A DNA stretch of 64,000 nt. Source: Thermopolyspora flexuosa. GTDB taxonomy: Bacteria > Actinomycetota > Actinomycetes > Streptosporangiales > Streptosporangiaceae. The position numbers and the translations under genes were made by a program. Every line of letters begins with the position of its first letter. The first letter of the stretch is position 1. The notes beneath the pieces are model-generated. The model worked only from the letters and a program-made list of their open reading frames with translations, did not search any database and had not been told where the DNA came from. Below are positions 26,278 through 33,649 of this stretch, one piece after another. The stretch lies in contig NZ_VFPQ01000001.1 of NCBI RefSeq assembly GCF_006716785.1, positions 1,488,001-1,552,000 of the forward strand. The letters are read 5' to 3'.

Positions 26278-26478
26278 CGAAGCTCCCTACGTGTGAGAGA
26301 TCCCTGCCCGGCGGTGACCGGACAGGAACCACCCACGCAGCGGTTCGTCGACGTACCGATCGCTCTGCTTCCATGGTGGCCACGCCGCCACCGGGTACCG
26401 CGGCCCGGATGGCCGGTGGTGGCCAATGCTGCGGCGCTTTGATCGTTTTTGTCGGTGGCGGCCGGTAGCCTGCCCGGC

Positions 26479-27201
26479 ATGTCGGAAACACCAACGCTCA
26501 CCAACCTCCTCGACGACGCCGCGCTCCTCTCCCTGGAGCACCAGCTGCATCTCGAGGAGGTGCTGGGCAGCCACACCTGGCAGGTCGACATGCGGGAGGG
26601 CCGCTTCGAGTTCACCGGGGACAGGCCGCTCGTGTGCACCCGCTTCCACCTGCTCGGCACCGCCGCCCCGGGCCCGCGCTCCTGGCTGTGGGGCTGGGCG
26701 AACCCGAGCGGCTTCCCCGAGCCGCTGGTCGCCCTGTCCGCCTCGCTGCGCGAGTTCGGCGAGCGGTACGGCATCGCCGCGCTCGCCTCGGCCGAGGTGC
26801 CGTTCGACGCGCTGCCCGGCTCGCCCACCGAACCGGCCGAGGTGGCCTACCTGCTGGCCGACGCGGCCAAGGCCGTGTCCGGCCGGTGGACGTTCTACAG
26901 CGGACAGGTGGGCGGCGGCACCCGGGCCGCGTTCCTCATCGAGCACCCGGACTTCGAGCTTCCCCCGCCCGACCCGGCCCGGGTCCTGCGCCTCCTCGGG
27001 CAGGGCCTCGCGTCGCTGCCGCTCTCCGACCACCGGCGCGCCCTGTACGGCTACGCGGTGCGGCGCGGCCTCGGCGCGATGTTCAGCCCCGACCACGCGC
27101 GGCTCACCATCACCGGGCCGGCCTTCGAGGTCGTCGCGGAGTTCGACCCGCAGGGGCGCGTCGCCTCCATCAACGGCACGGCCACCGGCCGGTCCGGCTG
27201 A
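26479..27201 (+). CDS. DUF6882 family protein
   Basis: 240 residues, cytoplasmic. The run GPRSWLWGWANPSGFPE and the helical LLADAAKAVSGRWTFYSG are characteristic of the DUF6882 group, whose function is unknown. The ATG is chosen because similarity to the broken copy at 10935-11074 begins around it and the residues before it are out of character. Upstream DNA (tttgatcgttt and following) is also shared with that fragment, so the promoter was duplicated too. It closes the right side of the defence cassette. Confidence 0.8.
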   Translation: MSETPTLTNLLDDAALLSLEHQLHLEEVLGSHTWQVDMREGRFEFTGDRPLVCTRFHLLGTAAPGPRSWLWGWANPSGFPEPLVALSASLREFGERYGIAALASAEVPFDALPGSPTEPAEVAYLLADAAKAVSGRWTFYSGQVGGGTRAAFLIEHPDFELPPPDPARVLRLLGQGLASLPLSDHRRALYGYAVRRGLGAMFSPDHARLTITGPAFEVVAEFDPQGRVASINGTATGRSG

Positions 27202-27232
27202 GCGGACCGGCCACGCGGAGGCGGGACCGGGA

Positions 27233-27919
27233 TCAGTTGGGCGGTCCCGCCGACGGCCGGACGGTGATCTCGGTGACGTGCGCGTCCGGCGAGGCGGTGA
27301 CCGCCGCCAGCACGGCGCGGGCCACCGACTCCGGCCTGAGGTACTTCTCCGGCTCGTACGGGCCCTTCTCCTGGGCCCGCACCCCGCGCTGCATGTCGGT
27401 GTCCACCCGCCCCGGGTAGATCGTGGTCACCCGCAGCCCGCGCTCCTCCAGGCGCAGCGCGTCGGCGAAGGCGCGCAGCGCGAACTTGCTCGCGGCGTAC
27501 GACGCCCAGGTCGGGTTGGCCCGCTGCCCGGAACCGGAGTTGATGAGCACGACGTGCCCGCCGGCGGCGCGCAGCGCGGGCAGCAGCAGCCGGGTCAGCT
27601 CGGCGACCGCGACCACGTTCACGTCGAAGGTGCGCCGCCACACCTCGGCGGGGGTCTCCTCGATCCGGCCCAGCGTCACCACCCCGGCGCTGTGCACGAG
27701 CACGTCGAGCCGGTCGATGCCGGCGACGTCGGCCTCGGTGACCTCGGTCAGCTCCACCGGCCAGGGCCGGGACCCCGGCAGCTCGGCCGCCAGCCGCTCC
27801 AGCGCCGCGCGGTCGCGGCCGCCGAGCAGCAGGTCATGGGTGGGCGCCAGGGCGCGGGCCACCGCGGCCCCCACCCCCCGGGACGCCCCGGTGATCAACG
27901 CGATCGGGCGTGCTGGCAT
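27233..27919 (-). CDS. Short-chain dehydrogenase/reductase
   Basis: 228 residues. Classical SDR fold: dinucleotide motif TGASRGVG near residue 10, VHSAGV, catalytic Ser in LINSGSG, and YAASK (Tyr and Lys of the active site), with IYPGRVDTDM after it. It should use NAD(P)H on a small substrate that cannot be named. The start at MPARPIALITG is chosen because the Rossmann strand begins at once; the longer frame adds an unlikely Arg/Gly-rich leader. Its stop converges on the DUF6882 gene. Confidence 0.9.
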   Translation of the reverse strand: MPARPIALITGASRGVGAAVARALAPTHDLLLGGRDRAALERLAAELPGSRPWPVELTEVTEADVAGIDRLDVLVHSAGVVTLGRIEETPAEVWRRTFDVNVVAVAELTRLLLPALRAAGGHVVLINSGSGQRANPTWASYAASKFALRAFADALRLEERGLRVTTIYPGRVDTDMQRGVRAQEKGPYEPEKYLRPESVARAVLAAVTASPDAHVTEITVRPSAGPPN

Positions 27920-28028
27920 GCCGCACAGCCTATTGCCTCGGCACCGGCGCCCGCGGCCCGGGCCCACGGCTTGCCGTACCGGCGGCATGCGAAGGACACC
28001 GGGGCGAGTCAGCCATGCCGGATTCCTG

Positions 28029-28066
28029 TTGACAGCTACTCAAGTTTGAGTACAAATTTGTACATG
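28029..28066 (+). promoter_or_regulatory. PadR gene promoter with overlapping operator dyads
   Basis: TTGACA at 28029-28034 and TACAAA at 28051-28056 are spaced by 16 bp, a good -35/-10 pair. Two dyads overlap it: actcaa/ttgagt arms between them, and gtacaaatttgtac, a perfect 14-bp palindrome ending next to the ATG at 28064. Transcription would start at or beside the ATG, which implies a leaderless mRNA and autorepression by PadR. Confidence 0.7.
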
Positions 28067-28594
28067 TCCTCGACACGGGTCCTCATCCTCGGCGTCCTGC
28101 TCGACGGTCCGCTCCACGGCTACGAGGTACGGCGCCGCCTGGAGCTGTGGGGCGCCGACCAGTGGGCGCACGTGGCGTTCGGCTCGATCTACCACGGCCT
28201 CGCCAAGATGGCCGAGGAGGGCCTGCTGCGCCGGCTGGGTGAGGGCACGGGCGGCCGGACCCGGTACGAGATCACCGAGGCCGGCCGGGCCGAGTTCATG
28301 CGGCTGCTGATGAGGCACTGGTGGGAGATCAGGCCGATCGTCGACCCCTTTCAGGTGGCCCTGACCTTCATGGACCGGCTCTCGCCCGCCGACCTCGTCG
28401 CGGCGATGGAGGGCCGGGCCGCGCAGCTGCGGGCCGCGATCGAGATGACCCAGCGGGCGATGGCGGCCAAGCGCGCCCACGGCGCGCCCCGGCACATCGA
28501 CGAGACCCTGAGGCTCAACGCCGCACAGCTCAAGGCCCAGCTCGAGTGGATCGAGGACGCCCTGCGGCGGGTCGAGAAGGGCGAGCTGCCCTGA
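28064..28594 (+). CDS. PadR family transcriptional regulator
   Basis: 176 residues. The N-terminal winged helix (LILGVLLDGPLHGYEVRRRL, GSIYHGLAKMAEEGLL, GRTRYEITEAG) is a textbook PadR domain. The C-terminal helical half (AAQLRAAIEMTQRAMAAKRA, LKAQLEWIEDALRRV) would form the dimer arm. It precedes the ABC exporter genes by about 110 bp in the same direction and has a strong dyad over its own promoter. It most likely represses itself and the exporter until a ligand, perhaps the exported compound, binds. Confidence 0.93.
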   Translation: MSSTRVLILGVLLDGPLHGYEVRRRLELWGADQWAHVAFGSIYHGLAKMAEEGLLRRLGEGTGGRTRYEITEAGRAEFMRLLMRHWWEIRPIVDPFQVALTFMDRLSPADLVAAMEGRAAQLRAAIEMTQRAMAAKRAHGAPRHIDETLRLNAAQLKAQLEWIEDALRRVEKGELP

Positions 28595-28701
28595 TCCGGG
28601 CCGTCCCGCCCCTCGGCCCACCCGCCTGACGCCCCGGCGGCGCGGGACGACCCCGCCCGCCGTACCGGGCACCCCGTTGCACCCCTGCGAACGGAGTCGA
28701 A

Positions 28702-29661
28702 ATGATCATTGAGGCGCACGACCTGCGCAAGACGTTCACGGTCCGGCGCGGCCCCGGCAAGCCCGTGCAGGTGGAGGCCGTGCGCGGCATCAGCCTCACC
28801 GTCGGCGAAGGGGAGATCTTCGCCTGCCTCGGCCCGAACGGCGCCGGCAAGACGACCACGGTGCGCATGCTCGCCACGCTGATCACCCCCACCTCGGGCA
28901 CCGCCCGGGTCGCCGGGTACGACGTGGTGAAACAGGCCGCCAAGGTACGGGAGCGCATCGGTTACGTCGGCCAGCACGGCGGCATCGACGAGTACGCCCC
29001 GGGCCGGGTGAACCTCGTCATGGCCGGGCGCCTCGCCGGGCTCTCCCGCGCCCAGGCCGCGGCCCGCGCCGACGAGCTGATGGCCGCGTTCCGCCTCACC
29101 GAGGTCGCCGACCGCCCGGTGCGCACGCTCTCCGGCGGCCAGAAGCGCCGGTTCGCCCTCGCCGTCGGCCTGGTACACCGGCCGCCGCTCGTCTTCCTCG
29201 ACGAGCCCACCACCGGCCTCGACCCGCAGAACCGCGCCAACCTCTGGGAGGAGATCCGCGCCCTGCGCGACCAGGGCACGAGCGTGCTGCTCACCACCCA
29301 CTACCTCGACGAGGCCGACGCGCTGTGCGACCGGCTCGTCATCGTCGACCACGGCAGGATCGTCGCCGAGGGCACCCCCGAGGCGCTGAAGAAGGAACTC
29401 GCCGGGGACGTCGTCACGCTCCGCGTCGACGACCCCGCCGCGGGCCGCGAGCTGCTGGAGGAGCAGCCGTACGTCACCGAGACGCAGCAGGACGGCGAGA
29501 GCCTGCGCGCCTACCTCGAGGACGGCGAGCACAACCTCCCGGCGCTGCTGCACGCCGTGGAGAACGCCGGCCTCGCGATCCGGTCGATCGCCCTCGAGCG
29601 GGCCACGCTCGACGACGTGTTCCTCAAGTACACCGGACGCTCGCTGCGCGACGCCGCCTGA
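28702..29661 (+). CDS. ABC transporter ATPase, DrrA type
   Basis: 319 residues. Walker A GPNGAGKTTT, Q-loop at VGQHGG, signature LSGGQKRR, Walker B LVFLDEPTTGLDP and switch His in TTHYLDEAD are all intact. The C-terminal extension (RATLDDVFLKYTGRSLRD) is the DrrA-family tail. It energises the ABC-2 permease that starts 37 bp downstream. Family members export drugs such as daunorubicin or lipids. Regulated, by context, by the PadR protein upstream. Confidence 0.93.
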   Translation: MIIEAHDLRKTFTVRRGPGKPVQVEAVRGISLTVGEGEIFACLGPNGAGKTTTVRMLATLITPTSGTARVAGYDVVKQAAKVRERIGYVGQHGGIDEYAPGRVNLVMAGRLAGLSRAQAAARADELMAAFRLTEVADRPVRTLSGGQKRRFALAVGLVHRPPLVFLDEPTTGLDPQNRANLWEEIRALRDQGTSVLLTTHYLDEADALCDRLVIVDHGRIVAEGTPEALKKELAGDVVTLRVDDPAAGRELLEEQPYVTETQQDGESLRAYLEDGEHNLPALLHAVENAGLAIRSIALERATLDDVFLKYTGRSLRDAA

Positions 29662-29698
29662 CGCGGCCCCGACGCGACGACGAAAGGAACGCCCCTCG

Positions 29699-30451
29699 AT
29701 GAGGCTCCGAGACACCCTCCTGTTCCTCGGCTACGAGCTCGGGAAGCTGCGCCGTAACCCGGCCTGGCCGCTGCTCGGCCTGATGCAGCCGATCCTCTAC
29801 CTGCTGCTGTTCGCGCCGCTGCTGCGGGCGATCACCCCGAACGGCACGATGGAGGAGGCGCTGCTCATGTTCACGCCGGCGGCGCTCGTGATGATCGCCC
29901 TGTTCGGCACGCTGTTCACCGGGTTCGGGATGATCACCGAGACGCGGAACGGCGTGCTCGAGCGGCTCGCGGTGAGCCGGGCCTGGCGGCCCGCGATCAT
30001 CCTCGGCCGGGTGGCCAGGGACGTGCTCATGCTGATCGTGCAGTCGCTGATCATCCTGGGCGTGGCCGCGCTCATGGGCCTGCGGGTCGGCCTGCCCGAG
30101 ATCGTGCTCACCCTCGTGCTCATGGCCGCCACCGGCCTGTTCGCCGCCAACCTCTCGTACGGCCTGGCGCTCGCGGTGCGCGACGAGAACGGCATGTCGC
30201 AGGTCATCCAGTTCTTCCTGCTGCCGCTCATGCTGCTGTCCGGCCTCATGCTGCCGATCTCGCTCGCCCCCGAGTGGATGCAGGCGGTGGCGCAGGTCAA
30301 CCCGCTCTACCACGCGGTCGAGGCGGGACGGTCGCTGTTCGCCGGGAACTTCTCCGACCCCTCGATCCCGATCGCGTTCGTCGTCTTCGCGGTGCTGAGC
30401 GCGCTCACCCTCACCTGGTCGGTCCGGTCGCTGCGCCGGCTCGCCGGGTAG
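29699..30451 (+). CDS. ABC-2 type permease, DrrB type
   Basis: 250 residues with about six membrane segments, e.g. WPLLGLMQPILYLLLFAPLL, FTPAALVMIALFGTLFTGF, ALMGLRVGLPEIVLTLVLM, FFLLPLMLLSGLMLPISL and IAFVVFAVLSALTLTWSV. The loop TRNGVLERLAVS is typical of ABC-2 exporters and couples to the ATPase. Start after GAAAGGAAC. Forms a two-component exporter with the preceding ATPase. Confidence 0.92.
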   Translation: MRLRDTLLFLGYELGKLRRNPAWPLLGLMQPILYLLLFAPLLRAITPNGTMEEALLMFTPAALVMIALFGTLFTGFGMITETRNGVLERLAVSRAWRPAIILGRVARDVLMLIVQSLIILGVAALMGLRVGLPEIVLTLVLMAATGLFAANLSYGLALAVRDENGMSQVIQFFLLPLMLLSGLMLPISLAPEWMQAVAQVNPLYHAVEAGRSLFAGNFSDPSIPIAFVVFAVLSALTLTWSVRSLRRLAG

Positions 30452-30489
30452 GCCGGCCCGGCGAGGGCACCGGGCCGGGCGTCGAGAGC

Positions 30490-30512
30490 GGGGCGGCGCG
30501 CCTGGCCGCCCC
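30490..30512. terminator. Hairpin between convergent genes
   Basis: ggggcggc at 30490-30497 pairs with gccgcccc at 30505-30512 around a 7-nt loop. It sits between the permease stop and the epimerase stop, which converge. No U-tract. Confidence 0.5.
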
Positions 30513-30520
30513 GGCCCTCG

Positions 30521-31546
30521 CTACCGCCCGCGGGCGTCCCATGCGGCGAGGATGCGCGCCTCCTTCTCGGGGTCGATGCCCGGCCGGGGCACCTTGCCGC
30601 GGTTGGTCGCCGGGGGTTCGTGCGTGAAGCCCACGCTGCTGAGCCAGGCCCAGGTGTCGCGCACCGTCTCGGCGATGGGGCGGCAGCGCAGTCCGGCGGC
30701 GTGGGCCTTCTCGGTGGACAACTGGAAGACCGCGGCGAAGGCGGGTTGCTCCGGAGCCCACAGCGGAAGCTCGTTCCACGGGCCGACCTGCTGCTCGAGC
30801 AGGAAGGCGTCGTCCATCCAGACCGGCTCGGCGTCGGAGCCGGTGGCCCGCGCGCACTCGGCGAGCAGCTCACCGAAGGTGGTGGCGCCGGGTCGCGAGC
30901 CGACGATGAACCGGTCGCCGACGCCCCGCTCGGCCTGGTCCAGCAGGAAGATCGCGACGTCCCGGGCGTCGATGAGCTGGAGCGGCCGGTCGGGGTGACC
31001 GGGCGCGACGAACCGGCCGCCGCGCCGTACCCGCTCCAGCCACGCGGGCAGGCGGCCGACGTTCTCGTACGGGCCGAGGATCACGCCGGGCGAGAGGATC
31101 AGCTTCTCGCCGTCGAAATAGCGCTCGACCGCGCGCTCGCTGCCCGCCTTGAACAGTTCGTAGTTTCCGTCGTCGGGGCCCGCGTCCGGCGAGCACTCGT
31201 GCAGCGGCGAGTTCTCGTCGACCGGCTTCACGGGAAAGTCGAGGATGGCGCTGACGCTGGAGATGTAGGCGTACATGCCCGCCTTGCCGGAGAAGGCGCG
31301 GGCCGAGTCGGCGACGACGCGCGGCACGAGGCCGAACACGTCCACCACGACGTCCCAGGTGCGACCGTCGACCAGCCGTTCCAGATCGGCCCGCACCTCC
31401 CGGTCGCCGCGCACGGTCTCGACACCGGGCACGTCCGTCGCGCTCTTGCCTCGGTTGAACGTCGTGACTTCGTGGCCGCGCCGGAGCGCCTCCTCGACGA
31501 TCGCACGACCCAGGAACGCCGTGCCGCCGATTACCAAGATCTTCAT
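30521..31546 (-). CDS. NAD-dependent epimerase/dehydratase family protein
   Basis: 341 residues. An extended-SDR Rossmann fold starts at once: MKILVIGGTAFLGRAIVEEA. DVVVDVFGLVP, AYISSVSA and NYELFKAGSER follow; the usual YxxxK appears as Tyr-x3-Lys in NYELFKAG. It resembles actinobacterial reductases annotated as sugar epimerases or isoflavone-reductase-like. Substrate unknown. It lies alone between the ABC exporter and the SulP gene. Confidence 0.87.
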   Translation of the reverse strand: MKILVIGGTAFLGRAIVEEALRRGHEVTTFNRGKSATDVPGVETVRGDREVRADLERLVDGRTWDVVVDVFGLVPRVVADSARAFSGKAGMYAYISSVSAILDFPVKPVDENSPLHECSPDAGPDDGNYELFKAGSERAVERYFDGEKLILSPGVILGPYENVGRLPAWLERVRRGGRFVAPGHPDRPLQLIDARDVAIFLLDQAERGVGDRFIVGSRPGATTFGELLAECARATGSDAEPVWMDDAFLLEQQVGPWNELPLWAPEQPAFAAVFQLSTEKAHAAGLRCRPIAETVRDTWAWLSSVGFTHEPPATNRGKVPRPGIDPEKEARILAAWDARGR

Positions 31547-31712
31547 GACTTCACGGTACGCGCCCGGTCAGGGTGGCGGGTTACGCCGACGGCGAAGGCC
31601 GGTGCCACCGGCGGATCGGGTCACGATCGGCCGGGCACCGGCCGCGGAGGGGCCCGTCGCCGGCCGTCCCCGGTGCCCCGCCGGGCGGCGGCCACGGCAG
31701 GCGCTGCCGGCG

Positions 31713-33221
31713 CTACAGCGACTTGGCCGGCGCCGCGCGCAGGCCGCTCGCGGCCATGGCGTACCACTCGCCGTGCCGTTCGGCGATCTCCACGGTGCCG
31801 CCGCCGCGCTCGTGCTCCCGGCGCCAGTCCCGCAGGGTCTCGAACGCGGCGTGGTCCATGAAGTCCACCTCGAGCTCCACGCCCACCGGCGCCCCGGTGG
31901 GCACCGCGCGCAGCGCCTCGATCAGCCGGGGCACGCCGAGGAAGGTGAGCGAGCCGCGCACCGCCACCCGCCAGCGGCCGTCCGGCGTGGTCCGTACGGT
32001 GACCGAGATCCTGGTCAGGCGCCGCAGCACCTGCAGCATGGCGAGGCCGAGGCCGAGCAGCACCCCCTCGGCGAGGCCGATGAGCACCACGCCGCCCATC
32101 GTGGCCAGGTACACCGGGATCTCGCCGTACCCGCGCAGGTTCCGCATGTGGCCCACGTTGACCATCTGCACGCCGATCGACACGAGCAGGGCGGCGAGCG
32201 CCTCCATGGGGATGAGGGAGATCGCCCAGCCGAACGCCACCACGAACACCAGCACCCACACCCCGTGCAGGATCGCGGATGCGCGGCTGCGCGCCCCGGC
32301 CCGCGCGTTGGCGGTGCTGCGCACGATCACCCCGGCGATCGGCAGGCCGCCGAGCAGGCCGGAGACGAGGTTCCCGGCGCCCTGGCCGATCAGCTCCCGG
32401 TCGAGATCGGCGCGCGGCCCGTCGTGCAACCGGTCGACGGCGAGCGAGCACAGCAGGGACTCCGCGCCCGCGAGCACCGCGACGAGCAGCACGGCGCCCG
32501 CGATCCCGTGCCAGTCGCCCTCCGGCCACAGCGGCGACTGCCAGCCGCCGAGGCCGGACAGGTCGACGTGGGTGACCTCCCAGCCGGCCAGATGCGCCAC
32601 CACCGCGGCGATCAGCAGGGCGGCGAGCGGCGCGGGCACCGCGCGCAGCCAGGGCAGGCGCGGCCAGACGGCGAGCACGGTGACGGTGAGCACGCCGACC
32701 GCGACCGCGTGCCCGTGGTTGTCGAGGATCTGCGCGGGCAGCTCCGTGAGGTTCTCCACCGCGGACGACTGCGGGCTGCCGCCGAGCACGATGTGGAGCT
32801 GGGCGAGCGCGATCACCACGCCGACCCCGGCGAGCATGCCGTGCACGACCGCCGGGGAGACCGCGAGCGCCGCCCGGGCCACCCGCAGCAGCCCGAACGC
32901 GAGCTGCAGCGCCCCCGCCATCAGCGTGATCATGCAGGTGGCCCGCCACCCGTACGTCTGCACCAGGTCGGCGACGACGAGCGACAACCCGGCCGCGGGC
33001 CCGCTCACCTGGAGCGCCGAGCCGCCCAGCGCCCCGGCGACCACGCCGCCCACCACGGCCGCGATCAACCCGGCGACGAGCGGGGCCCCGGAGGCGACGG
33101 CGATGCCGAGGGAGAGCGGCACCGCCACGAGGAAGACCACGAGCGAGGCCGGGAGGTCGTACCGCAGAACAGAACGGAAACCACTAAATGTAGTATTCTG
33201 ACTACAGTGTGTATTCGTCAT
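31713..33221 (-). CDS. SulP family anion transporter with STAS-like tail
   Basis: 502 residues. The N-terminal part has the SulP pattern: LRYDLPASLVVFLVAVPLSLGIA, SGAPLVAGLIAAVVGG, and about ten further membrane segments with GLLGGLPIAGVIVRSTAN. The last 90 residues (VAVRGSLTFLGVPRLIEAL, ELEVDFMDHAAFETL) form a short STAS-type regulatory domain. Family members move sulfate or bicarbonate; there is no carbonic anhydrase fusion here. The first 15 codons are AT-rich and carry an inverted repeat, and no ribosome site precedes the ATG, so a leaderless message is possible. Confidence 0.9.
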   Translation of the reverse strand: MTNTHCSQNTTFSGFRSVLRYDLPASLVVFLVAVPLSLGIAVASGAPLVAGLIAAVVGGVVAGALGGSALQVSGPAAGLSLVVADLVQTYGWRATCMITLMAGALQLAFGLLRVARAALAVSPAVVHGMLAGVGVVIALAQLHIVLGGSPQSSAVENLTELPAQILDNHGHAVAVGVLTVTVLAVWPRLPWLRAVPAPLAALLIAAVVAHLAGWEVTHVDLSGLGGWQSPLWPEGDWHGIAGAVLLVAVLAGAESLLCSLAVDRLHDGPRADLDRELIGQGAGNLVSGLLGGLPIAGVIVRSTANARAGARSRASAILHGVWVLVFVVAFGWAISLIPMEALAALLVSIGVQMVNVGHMRNLRGYGEIPVYLATMGGVVLIGLAEGVLLGLGLAMLQVLRRLTRISVTVRTTPDGRWRVAVRGSLTFLGVPRLIEALRAVPTGAPVGVELEVDFMDHAAFETLRDWRREHERGGGTVEIAERHGEWYAMAASGLRAAPAKSL

Positions 33222-33649
33222 GGGGTGACCCTACGGCAGGTGGTCACCATCGGCGTGAACATTCGGTGAAATCACGTTTACGTACCGCAATTCCGGCTGG
33301 TTCCGGACGTCCGCAGACCCGCGGAGCGGCATGGTCGCGCGAGCCGTACCGCCCGGGCGTGGCGTGCCGCCGACGCGGGTTCGGAACCGAGCGGGGGCCG
33401 GGCGGCCGCGACACGGAACTGCGGTGAAAGGCGCTAGCGGTGGGACAGGGCGCCGGAACGGCGCCAGACGACGGCGGGGCGTGGGGACCGCGGGAGCGCG
33501 AGGGCGACCGGCCGGGCCCGTTTCACCCGGATCGCCGCGGTCCGTCCGCGCCCGCTGCTCCGGCCGCCGCGGTACGGACACACGGCGGCCGGTTTCGCGT
33601 CGGACGGTCTGGAGGGGTACGGCCCGGCCGGGCGGGGCGGCGGGGCCGG
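33222..33649. other. Intergenic region upstream of the SulP gene
   Basis: About 430 bp between the SulP start and the stop of the Pro-rich protein, both on the minus strand. Close to the SulP ATG lies an inverted repeat (33224-33248). The rest is GC-rich and shows no frame I can support. Confidence 0.45.
33224..33248. promoter_or_regulatory. Inverted repeat before the SulP start, candidate operator
   Basis: ggtgacc at 33224-33230 and ggtcacc at 33242-33248 are reverse complements with an 11-bp spacer, 3 bp upstream of the minus-strand ATG. A second dyad, tgtagt/actaca, lies inside the first codons (about 33190-33207). Together they suggest a regulator-binding site at the transcription start. 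Confidence 0.4.
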
